Below are positions 7,601 through 15,064 of a stretch of 64,000 bases of DNA, piece by piece. The first letter of the stretch is position 1; each line of letters starts with the position of its first letter. The translations under genes and the position numbers were made by a program. The notes beneath the pieces are model-generated. The model saw nothing but the letters and a program-made list of their open reading frames with translations. It did no database searches and was not told the origin of the DNA. The stretch comes from Ponticaulis profundi (lineage in GTDB: Bacteria > Pseudomonadota > Alphaproteobacteria > Caulobacterales > Hyphomonadaceae), in the NCBI RefSeq assembly GCF_042659465.1, contig NZ_JBHSSW010000012.1:62001-126000 (forward strand), written 5' to 3'.

Positions 7601-9433
7601 ATGTCTGAAGACACGCGAATTGCGGCGCCATTGGCCACGGCGTTGCAGAAAAAAGGCTTTGATACCCTCACACCCGTGCAGAGCGCGGTCCTTGATCCGG
7701 AAATCGGTGAACAGGACTTGCTGGTCTCTGCTCAGACCGGGTCGGGTAAAACGGTTGCCTTTGGCCTTGCCCTTTCCAGCACACTTCTTGATGGCGCGCC
7801 TGTGCTGCCGGTCGCTGAAGCGCCGCATGCCCTCATTATTGCGCCGACGCGTGAACTGGCCCTGCAGGTGAAAAAGGAGCTGGAATGGCTCTATGCGCCA
7901 GCAGGCGGTCAGGTCGCGTCCTGTATCGGCGGGATGGATATGCGGGACGAACGTCGCGCGCTTGATCGTGGCCCACATATCGTGGTGGGAACGCCGGGGC
8001 GTCTTGTCGACCACATTCACCGTGGCTCGCTGGATATGAGCCAGCTCAAGGCGATTGTCCTCGATGAAGCTGACGAGATGCTCAATATGGGCTTTCGTGA
8101 GGAGCTGGAAGAAATTCTGGAGTCTGCACCGGAAGAGCGCCGTACACTGCTGTTCTCGGCAACCGTCTCCAAACCGATCGCGCGTCTGGCTGAGAATTAC
8201 CAGAAAGACGCTTTGCGCCTCAACACGATTACAGAGCGCGAACAGCATGGTGACATCGACTATCAGGCCGTTGTGGTTGCGCCTGACGATGTGGAAAAGG
8301 CGATCATCAACCTTCTGCTTCAGCATGATGCGCCAAACGCACTGGTGTTCTGTGCGCGCCGCGAAGGCGTCAACAAGCTCACAGCGCGGCTGAACAATCG
8401 CGGCTTTGCTGTCGTTGCCCTGTCTGGCGAGTTCAGCCAGAAAGAGCGCAGTAACGCTCTGATCGCCATGCGGGATGGCCGTGCACGCGTATGTGTGGCG
8501 ACTGATGTGGCGGCACGCGGTATCGACTTGCCAGGCCTTGATCTGGTGGTCCATGCCGATCTGCCAAGCAATCCGGAGACTTTGCTGCACCGTTCCGGGC
8601 GGACGGGGCGTGCCGGGCGTAAAGGCGCGTCTGTGGTGATTGTACCGGGTCGCGCGCGCCGCCGCGCCGAGCGCGTTCTGAAAAGCGCAGGCGTTTCCGC
8701 CAGCTGGGGCACTGCGCCGTCACCGGAAGATATCCGCAACTCACTCGACGCGCGCATTCTGGCCAATCCGGTTCTGGAAGACGGTGTCACGGAGCAGGAG
8801 AGCGATCTCGTCAACACATTGGTCGCACGGTTTGAGCCCTACCAGCTTGCTGCTGCCTTTGTGCGTCTGGCGCGGTCCGGTCAGTCTCTGCCGGAGGATC
8901 TTCAGGATCCGGGCGATGTGTCTGCACCAAGAGAACGAAGCCGCGACCGTGAATATGACCCGGATCGACGCGACCGGGAGCGCGAGCGCCCTGGTCGGTC
9001 TCGCGGACCTGACTTTGAAGACAGCGCCTGGGTGGCACTGGGTGTCGGACGTCGTCAGAGCGCTGATCCGAAATGGCTGGTTCCCATGCTGTGCAAGAAT
9101 GGCGGTTTTCCGCGTTCCAGCATCGGCGTGATCAATATCAGCCCGAACGAAACACATGTCGAACTGCGCCCGCAGGCTGCCGACCAGTTGATGGAACGGG
9201 CAGGCGAGCGGCAGATTATCGACAAAAGTCTCTTCGTTCAGCGTGTGTCCGGACCATCAGAAACCATCACCAAAAGTGACATGCCTGATCGTGGTGAGCG
9301 ACCGCGCCAGCGCCGCGCCTCACGTGACGATGAGGAATGGACAACGAAGCCTGCGCGGAAGGGGCCAAAAAAGCCTCGTGGTCCGAATGGTGAAAAGAAG
9401 CGTAGTCCGAAAAGAAAGCCGCGCGATAGCTGA
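7601..9433 (+). CDS. DEAD-box ATP-dependent RNA helicase with DbpA-type RNA-binding domain
   Basis: 610 residues from the ATG at 7601; an in-frame ATG at 7553 adds an unlikely basic leader. Motifs run in order: Q motif (FDTLTPVQ), AQTGSGKT (44-51), PTRELALQ (82-89), GTPGRLVDH, DEAD (155-158), SAT, and HRSGRTGRAG (about 329). A linker rich in Arg/Glu/Asp follows, then a DbpA/CsdA RNA-binding domain at about 474-543 (WVALGVGRRQSADPKWLVPMLC), and a Lys/Arg-rich tail. These helicases remodel structured RNA in ribosome assembly and cold adaptation. This looks like a housekeeping gene between two accessory groups. Confidence 0.95.
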   Translation: MSEDTRIAAPLATALQKKGFDTLTPVQSAVLDPEIGEQDLLVSAQTGSGKTVAFGLALSSTLLDGAPVLPVAEAPHALIIAPTRELALQVKKELEWLYAPAGGQVASCIGGMDMRDERRALDRGPHIVVGTPGRLVDHIHRGSLDMSQLKAIVLDEADEMLNMGFREELEEILESAPEERRTLLFSATVSKPIARLAENYQKDALRLNTITEREQHGDIDYQAVVVAPDDVEKAIINLLLQHDAPNALVFCARREGVNKLTARLNNRGFAVVALSGEFSQKERSNALIAMRDGRARVCVATDVAARGIDLPGLDLVVHADLPSNPETLLHRSGRTGRAGRKGASVVIVPGRARRRAERVLKSAGVSASWGTAPSPEDIRNSLDARILANPVLEDGVTEQESDLVNTLVARFEPYQLAAAFVRLARSGQSLPEDLQDPGDVSAPRERSRDREYDPDRRDRERERPGRSRGPDFEDSAWVALGVGRRQSADPKWLVPMLCKNGGFPRSSIGVINISPNETHVELRPQAADQLMERAGERQIIDKSLFVQRVSGPSETITKSDMPDRGERPRQRRASRDDEEWTTKPARKGPKKPRGPNGEKKRSPKRKPRDS

Positions 9434-9577
9434 TCTCACCGTGCTGATGTCGCGTCGCTCGGCTTTGGCGGCGCGCACGTGCATATCATGCGAGGACTTC
9501 GGGCGTTTGGCGCTAGTCTGCTGACAATTCGGAAAAAAAGAGGCGCCTGCCTTTAAGTTTCCAGATGTCTGGTTAAG

Positions 9578-9599
9578 CTCTCACCCTGGGCGGTGAGAG
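9578..9599 (+). promoter_or_regulatory. Hairpin that pairs the ribosome site of the kinase gene
   Basis: An 8-bp perfect stem, CTCTCACC (9578-9585) with GGTGAGAG (9592-9599), and a 6-base loop. The right arm contains the only purine-rich ribosome site of the kinase gene, nine bases before its ATG at 9608. In RNA this would hide the site, so translation may be conditional. Confidence 0.55.
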
Positions 9600-9607
9600 T
9601 ATATCAG

Positions 9608-11944
9608 ATGAATTGGCAACGCGTCATTGAACTGACAGAGCGCGGCAACACACTTGTGGGCCGTGATCGCGATACATTTCTGGAAAGCCTTGTTTCTGAA
9701 GACGCTGAGGTGCGCGAGGAAGTGCTCAAGCACGTTGCCAGAAACGAGGAAATGGCGGGCTTTCTCCAGACCAGCATTCCTGGGGATGCCGGGCGCGAAG
9801 CCGATTTTCTGAATTCGGGCGATGTCATTGATGTCTGGCAGATCGATGAACTGATCGGTTATGGCGGGATGGGCCAGGTCTATAAGGCACGTCGTGCAGA
9901 CGGGTTGTATGATCAGACAGTTGCTCTGAAGCTGGTCGACCGGACAGGTGAGCGCCTGCGTCAGCGCTTTCTGGAGGAACGTCAGCAATTGGCGCGCCTC
10001 GATCACCCTGGGATTTCCCGGATCATTGATGGTGGCGAAGCGCAAACCGGCGAACCCTTTCTCGTCATGGAGTATGTCGATGGTGTCGCCTTTGATGCCT
10101 ATGTCGCGTCACGAAACCTGACGCGCAAGGCGGTGCTTCAACTGTTCTGCGACCTGATTGACGTTGTCGCGTATGCGCATGCCAATCTGGTGCTGCACAG
10201 AGATATCAAACCGGCCAATATTCTGGTGGATCAGGGCGGTAAAGTCAGGCTCATTGATTTTGGCATCGCGGCTCTGCTTGACGAAGACAAGAAGGTCGAG
10301 TCCGGACCGTTAACGCCGGCCTATGCTGCGCCGGAACAACTGAACCGGCAGAATGTCAGCGTGTCTGCCGATATTTTCTCACTGGGTGTTCTGCTTTGGA
10401 AGGTGTTGACCGGCAAGCTGCCTCATCGGGACACGTCTGGCGGGCTGAGCCTGCCGGACGAGGCTGGGCTTCCTGCAGAGCTGATGGCGATCTGTCGAAA
10501 GGCAACAGAAACAAGTCCGTCAGACCGTTACGCGTCTGCGGAGATGTTCGCACAGGATTTGCAAGCCTATCTGAGTGGACGGCCTGTCGCTGCTTACGCG
10601 TCGAATGGCGCCTATCGCTTTTCCAAATTCGTCCAGCGTCACCGCGTTGCGATGGGTCTGAGCGGTGCACTGATGGTGGCGCTGATTGCGGGATTGGCGG
10701 TGACCAACCATTTCGCGGCGCAAACGAGACAAGCGCTCGCCGAAACTGAAGCGACTTTGCGCCAGCTGCAGCTCTCCACCACCGCGCAGACGGCGTATAC
10801 GGAAACCCTGCATCAGCTGTTCGGGGGTGAAGCTGATGGTGAGCAGGTCAAAGCCCGTATGCTGGAAGGAGCGGAAAAAGCGTATACCTATCGCGACAGC
10901 AACCCGGATCGCGCTGCGATGATTGCCTTGTCCGTCGGGCGCTATTTTGTGGACCGGACGGATTTTGTTGCGGCCAGATCGGTGCTCGAACCCTGGCTGA
11001 CCGATGGATATGGACCAGATGAACTCAAGCCGCTCGGAAAGCTGAATCTGGGTGTTGCTATGGCCTATACCGGTAATCCGGAAGACGCGCTGCCACTGCT
11101 GAAGGAGGCGGACGCTGACTTTTCTCATGCCAGCGATACGCCGGGTTATGAGCAGATTGTTGCTCGCGATATGATCGCGCAGATCGAACGGAATGTAGAG
11201 AAACAGGCGGAACTGATTGATCTTCTGAACACGGCGCTGGCTGGCGAGCCTTCCGCCGCTGAGCGCGGTTATTATCTGAAAACGCTGTATATTCTGCATC
11301 TGCGTTTCGGGAATCTGGATGAGGCCTATCAGGCCTCACAGGCCAATCTTGAAGCGCTTGAAGCCGACCCATTCGCGAAAATTGCCGATCTGAATGCGGT
11401 TCGTTCGAATACGGCGAGCTTCGAGATTTTCCTCAATGAAGACTTCGAGGAAGCACGCAAACTGATTGATCGGGTACTGGAGAGCGCGCACGAGGTCGGC
11501 GATGGTCCGCAGCAGTCAACCGCCCGAAATCAACTGGCTCAAATCGCGACCCTTGAGGGGCGTTATGACGATGCAGCTGATATACTAACCAGGGAGATTG
11601 AAGAGACGGTCGGAACGTATTTCAAACCTGGCTCTTTTGATCATCTGGCGTTTCTGGCTGACCTGGTCGAGGTGATGGCGCTCAAAGGCGATTATGGCCG
11701 TGCGCGGGCTTATCTGCGGACGTCAGATGAGGCCATTGATGAGGCTTTTGGCGAGGCGGGTTTCTGGCATCCGAAGCTCGTCATGTCTGAAGCACTTTTG
11801 ATTGCAAAAGCGGAGAGCCCTGCTCAGGCCGAGCAGTTCCTGCGAGAGCAGAATATGAGTTCGCAGATCGTTTCACGCAGTCTGATCGGCTCATATGGAT
11901 GGCGTCGGCTGAAAGAGCTTGGGGTTGAAACGGACGCGCTCTAG
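9608..11944 (+). CDS. Membrane Ser/Thr protein kinase with periplasmic TPR-like sensor
   Basis: 778 residues from the ATG at 9608. After an 80-residue N-terminal helical segment, a Hanks-type kinase domain shows the glycine loop GYGGMGQVYKA (84 on), catalytic Lys108 (ALKL), HRDIKPANIL with Asp199, DFG with Asp217 and YAAPEQL. One transmembrane helix lies at about 345-367 (GALMVALIAGLAV). The C-terminal 400 residues are alpha-helical repeats of TPR character and would be periplasmic. Kinases with this layout are commonly partnered with ECF sigma factors of the type encoded at 24374-24934. It lies upstream of ExbB-ExbD-TonB but is separated from them by a putative operator. Target unknown. Confidence 0.92.
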   Translation: MNWQRVIELTERGNTLVGRDRDTFLESLVSEDAEVREEVLKHVARNEEMAGFLQTSIPGDAGREADFLNSGDVIDVWQIDELIGYGGMGQVYKARRADGLYDQTVALKLVDRTGERLRQRFLEERQQLARLDHPGISRIIDGGEAQTGEPFLVMEYVDGVAFDAYVASRNLTRKAVLQLFCDLIDVVAYAHANLVLHRDIKPANILVDQGGKVRLIDFGIAALLDEDKKVESGPLTPAYAAPEQLNRQNVSVSADIFSLGVLLWKVLTGKLPHRDTSGGLSLPDEAGLPAELMAICRKATETSPSDRYASAEMFAQDLQAYLSGRPVAAYASNGAYRFSKFVQRHRVAMGLSGALMVALIAGLAVTNHFAAQTRQALAETEATLRQLQLSTTAQTAYTETLHQLFGGEADGEQVKARMLEGAEKAYTYRDSNPDRAAMIALSVGRYFVDRTDFVAARSVLEPWLTDGYGPDELKPLGKLNLGVAMAYTGNPEDALPLLKEADADFSHASDTPGYEQIVARDMIAQIERNVEKQAELIDLLNTALAGEPSAAERGYYLKTLYILHLRFGNLDEAYQASQANLEALEADPFAKIADLNAVRSNTASFEIFLNEDFEEARKLIDRVLESAHEVGDGPQQSTARNQLAQIATLEGRYDDAADILTREIEETVGTYFKPGSFDHLAFLADLVEVMALKGDYGRARAYLRTSDEAIDEAFGEAGFWHPKLVMSEALLIAKAESPAQAEQFLREQNMSSQIVSRSLIGSYGWRRLKELGVETDAL

Positions 11945-12029
11945 GGTTGCTTTATTTGGCCTCCTCACGCTCTCCTGAAGGGTGAACGCGTTCGATTTCA
12001 GAGCGTTTGATTTCTGTACATGTTTGCTC

Positions 12030-12046
12030 TTGCGAGTTAGTCGCAA
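12030..12046. promoter_or_regulatory. 17-bp inverted repeat, operator of exbB-exbD-tonB (motif copy 1)
   Basis: TTGCGAGTTAGTCGCAA: perfect 6-base arms and a 5-base spacer, 34 bases before the exbB start. It matches a second copy at 17655-17671 at 15 of 17 positions. Its position and shape fit a repressor site. Fur or another metal regulator is the obvious suspect because of the genes controlled, but this is inference. Confidence 0.75.
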
Positions 12047-12080
12047 CTGTGCTTTCCGCTAGGCAAGCAAGGGAAAGTGC

Positions 12081-12662
12081 ATGCCTGTCTGGTCGATACT
12101 CACACAATTGCCGCTCGTCTTCTGTTCCGTTTTTGCGCTGACCATTATTCTGGAGCGGCTGAGCTTTTATGTCCGCTCTGCCGGTAAGCCCGAGGCTTTG
12201 GAGCCGGGTGGTGTGACCGTTTTTAGCGCTGAAGACGAGGCGAAGCATTGTTGGTTTCGTGACACCCTTCACGCCCTGATGGCCCATCGTGACGATGAAC
12301 GCAGGCTGCGCGATGACGTGGTCAGCCTTTATCTGCAACGTGATATCAAACGGCTCAAAGCGCGTTTGTCCGGGCTTGCAACGCTTGCAGCGCTTGCACC
12401 CATTCTGGGCCTGCTCGGCACGATTGTCGGCCTGATGCACGCTTTCCGCGATATCGGACAGAGTGAAGGCCCGGTTGAGCCAGCCATGATCGCTGATGGT
12501 CTCTGGATTGCACTCTCCACGACAGCGGCTGGTCTTGTGATTGCCGTGGTTTGTCTGGTCGCACATGCGGCTTTTTCATCGCTGGTTCGACGTCGGACCG
12601 AAGGACTGACCTTTGTGCTGAACCGGGCCTCCATTGAAATGGAGGCAAAGCGCGCAGCATGA
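12081..12662 (+). CDS. exbB: ExbB/MotA/TolQ-family proton channel protein
   Basis: 193 residues with three membrane helices: near the N-terminus (LPLVFCSVFALTIILERL), at about 92-116 (LATLAALAPILGLLGTIVGLMHAF, the conserved GLLGTVxG signature) and at about 140-165 (WIALSTTAAGLVIAVVCLVAHA). It forms the pentameric inner-membrane channel that uses the proton gradient to energise TonB. A GGGAAAG ribosome site precedes the start. The stop overlaps the exbD start by four bases. ExbB rather than TolQ is chosen because TonB follows in the operon. Confidence 0.93.
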   Translation: MPVWSILTQLPLVFCSVFALTIILERLSFYVRSAGKPEALEPGGVTVFSAEDEAKHCWFRDTLHALMAHRDDERRLRDDVVSLYLQRDIKRLKARLSGLATLAALAPILGLLGTIVGLMHAFRDIGQSEGPVEPAMIADGLWIALSTTAAGLVIAVVCLVAHAAFSSLVRRRTEGLTFVLNRASIEMEAKRAA

Positions 12663-13099
12663 TCAGAGCAGATGTCAATGGCATCGGGATCGACACCGAG
12701 GATCAGGTGCGCGTCGATATGACGGCAATGATCGATGTCATTTTTACCGTCATTGCCTTCATGATGATCGTCATCAATGTGCCGATCCACACACTGAATG
12801 TGGATGTGCCGGAAAGCGATGCAGCGCAAAGCTCTGACGCCAGCAAACCGGCGGTCCTGCATGTACTGGCAGATGATAAGCTCTGGCGCGTGGATGATGG
12901 TGATCCATTGGATCGCGCCGGCATTCTCGAGGCCCTGCGGGCGCGGCAGGATGCGAGAGAGGATGCCTTGCCGGTTCTGGTCTCGATCGACGAACAGGCG
13001 CCGGTGCAGCGCATGGTTGAGACCTTCTCCATGTTGCAGGCAGGCGGCTTTGAGCAGGTCTCGATCATTGCAGATACGGCTGAAGGGGGTGCATCATGA
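12659..13099 (+). CDS. exbD: ExbD/TolR-family biopolymer transport protein
   Basis: 146 residues. A short cytoplasmic N-terminus leads to a single membrane helix (MTAMIDVIFTVIAFMMIVIN) with Asp26 in the proton-conducting position of ExbD, then a periplasmic domain of about 95 residues with the ExbD fold pattern (PVLVSIDEQAPVQRMVETFSMLQAGGFEQVSII). It partners the channel protein encoded just upstream. ATGA overlaps occur at both ends, so the three proteins are translationally coupled. Confidence 0.93.
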   Translation: MIRADVNGIGIDTEDQVRVDMTAMIDVIFTVIAFMMIVINVPIHTLNVDVPESDAAQSSDASKPAVLHVLADDKLWRVDDGDPLDRAGILEALRARQDAREDALPVLVSIDEQAPVQRMVETFSMLQAGGFEQVSIIADTAEGGAS

Positions 13100-13893
13100 G
13101 CAGTGCGCGTTTCGGACTTGTCGGGTTTTCTGCGGCGTCCGTGGGTTTGCATGCGCTGGCCCTGACATCGGCTTATCTGCTGGTCGCACCCTCAATGGAG
13201 AAGGCCGTCGTTAGCGAGGTGGCGAACACCATCTCGATTGGTCTTCGCGCCAGCCAGGCCGGGCAGACGCGCGTGACGCAGCCGGTTGAGCCCAAGCCTG
13301 CGCCGCTCACAGCGCCGCCTGAACCTGTTGTTGAGCCAGTGATACAGAAACCCGTTGTGAAGCCGGTCACAAAGCCAGCGCCTGAAGCCATGCCTGTGAG
13401 TGAAGAGCAGCCCGTGCCTGACATGCCGGTCGAGCAGGTTGAGCCGGTCAAACGGCCAGAGATGCGACCTGTTGAACCAGCGCCCATTCCACAGCCGAGT
13501 GAGCGGATTGGTGATGCGGGCAAGAGCGGGTCAGCCGAAAACACCGTCAAAACCGTCGAGACAGGTGACGCTGATGAGGCCGGCGCACAGGCGTTGGAGG
13601 CCGGATATGACCTCACCGTCATGCGCGCGCTGAAAGCTGAAAAGCGCTATCCATCCATGGCCAAGCGGCGCGAGCAGGAGGGCAGTGTTCGCCTGAGCTT
13701 CACTATTGATCGTGCGGGTCGCATTGTTCGCGCATCAGGCATCGTGGTCGATGCCGAATGGCATGCACTCGAGCAGGCTGTGCATGATCAGCTCCAGCGA
13801 GCCGCACCCTTTGATCCGGCACCGGATGGGGTACGGTGGTCCGAGCGTCGCTATACGGTTTCGGTCAATTTTGATCTCAAAAGGGACGGTTAG
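13096..13893 (+). CDS. tonB: TonB energy-transducing protein
   Basis: 265 residues: an N-terminal membrane anchor (about 8-30), a long Pro/Val/Glu/Lys-rich periplasmic spacer (about 55-150, with many PVxKPV and EPV units), and a C-terminal TonB domain from about 180 (ALKAEKRYPSMAKRREQEGSVRLSFTID...). The YPxxAxxxxxxGxVxxxFxID signature is intact. It carries energy from ExbBD to outer-membrane receptors such as those at 15065-17575 and 36914-39043. It is the last gene of the operon and ends 14 bases from the convergent peroxidase gene. Confidence 0.94.
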   Translation: MSSARFGLVGFSAASVGLHALALTSAYLLVAPSMEKAVVSEVANTISIGLRASQAGQTRVTQPVEPKPAPLTAPPEPVVEPVIQKPVVKPVTKPAPEAMPVSEEQPVPDMPVEQVEPVKRPEMRPVEPAPIPQPSERIGDAGKSGSAENTVKTVETGDADEAGAQALEAGYDLTVMRALKAEKRYPSMAKRREQEGSVRLSFTIDRAGRIVRASGIVVDAEWHALEQAVHDQLQRAAPFDPAPDGVRWSERRYTVSVNFDLKRDG

Positions 13894-13907
13894 AGCACCC
13901 CTTTTTT

Positions 13908-15017
13908 CTAAAGAGTTTCGAGAAAGGCAACGAGCGCGTCGCGTTCTTCGCTGGTTAGCTCCAGCGGTTTCAGACGCTCACTTGTTTGTGGAAACAAAGG
14001 GTCGTCCAGCTGCGAATCGCGTCGGCGAGGGCGTACGCCGCCTGCATTGTAGAGATTCACAATGCCACGAAGATGCGGGAACAGACCATTGTGCATATAG
14101 GGCGCCGTCTGTGAGATGAAGCGCAGACTTGGCGTGTTGAACTTGCCGACATCTTCAGCAAGGCCAGAGCGTTCGTATATGCCGCGATCCTGATAGCGCC
14201 GTCCATAATAGGTCAGGCCTATATTATGTGCGTGTCCATCGCTCAGCATCTGGCCATCATGACAGCTCATGCATTGGGCTTTTGTCCGGAAAAGGTGCAG
14301 CCCCTGGAGTTCCTGATCGGTCAGAGCGTTATTGTCGCCGCGTAGAAACGCGTCAAAACGGGTGTTCTGAACCAGCGTTCTTTCATAGGCGGAAATGGCT
14401 ATAGCGACGTCTTCAAGTTTGATTTGTTGCTTGCCAACCGTGTTAGCAAACCAGTCTCGCCATTCTTTTCTGGTGTTCAGGCGTTCTTCCAGAACGGTCC
14501 GTGAGCCTGCCATTTCGATCGGGTTCAAAATGGGGCCGAGTGCCTGAGCTTCCAGCGTATCCGCACGCCCATCCCAGAAATAGGGCGCAGTCAGTGAAAC
14601 ACCGAGCAGGCCGGGAGCATTGCGTGTCCCCATCATGCCCTGGTGTCCAACAGCCTGACGGTCCGTTGCCGCAAATCCATGCTCTGGAACATGGCAACTT
14701 GCGCACGCAATGTCTTCATTGGCAGACAGCACGGGCGAGAAGAAAAGCGCCTCGCCAAGTTCGGCGAGGTCAGGGGTGGGCGACGTGGAAACCCGTGGCA
14801 TGGCGGCCATTTCTGAGAAGTCTTCGTCTTCGCCTTCGGTTCGAATGATGACTGGCGCGGGCCAGGTGTCCGGTGAACCGGCATAAGCGGACCGAAGTTC
14901 CGCTATGTCATAGTCGGCGGCGAGCATCGAGCGTTCGACGGGCTCTGGGTATAGGTCGAGACCGATCGCCAGTGCGATGACGGCCAGGACCGAAACAATC
15001 AGGCCAATAAATTTCAT
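13908..15017 (-). CDS. Di-heme cytochrome c peroxidase/MauG-family protein
   Basis: 369 residues with an uncleaved or signal-type N-terminal helix (4-20), so periplasmic. There are two heme c sites, CASCH at 105-109 and CMSCH at 249-253. Family blocks RNAPGLLGV, FWDGRADTLEAQALGPI.NPIEM, and FNTPSLRFISQTAPYMHNGLFPHL are present. Members reduce hydrogen peroxide or, as MauG/MbnH, oxidise protein residues through a bis-Fe(IV) state; which type this is cannot be told from sequence. It lies 47 bases after the TonB receptor and is probably in the same transcript, so it may modify or release the metal from the imported ligand. Confidence 0.9.
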   Translation of the reverse strand: MKFIGLIVSVLAVIALAIGLDLYPEPVERSMLAADYDIAELRSAYAGSPDTWPAPVIIRTEGEDEDFSEMAAMPRVSTSPTPDLAELGEALFFSPVLSANEDIACASCHVPEHGFAATDRQAVGHQGMMGTRNAPGLLGVSLTAPYFWDGRADTLEAQALGPILNPIEMAGSRTVLEERLNTRKEWRDWFANTVGKQQIKLEDVAIAISAYERTLVQNTRFDAFLRGDNNALTDQELQGLHLFRTKAQCMSCHDGQMLSDGHAHNIGLTYYGRRYQDRGIYERSGLAEDVGKFNTPSLRFISQTAPYMHNGLFPHLRGIVNLYNAGGVRPRRRDSQLDDPLFPQTSERLKPLELTSEERDALVAFLETL

Positions 15018-15026
15018 AGCCTTTGT

Positions 15027-15050
15027 AGCAGCCCGAATGTCCGGGCTGCT
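15027..15050 (-). other. Intergenic hairpin between TonB receptor and peroxidase genes
   Basis: 9-bp stem, AGCAGCCCG with CGGGCTGCT, and a 6-base loop, placed between the receptor stop and the peroxidase ribosome site. No T-run follows on either strand, so it is more likely an mRNA-stabilising or processing element than a terminator. Confidence 0.5.
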
Positions 15051-15064
15051 CCTATGCTGATCGG

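Noticed and set aside
7484..8590. 368-codon minus-strand frame opposite the DEAD-box helicase
   Set aside because: Antisense to the helicase core motifs; composition is that of a reversed high-GC gene.
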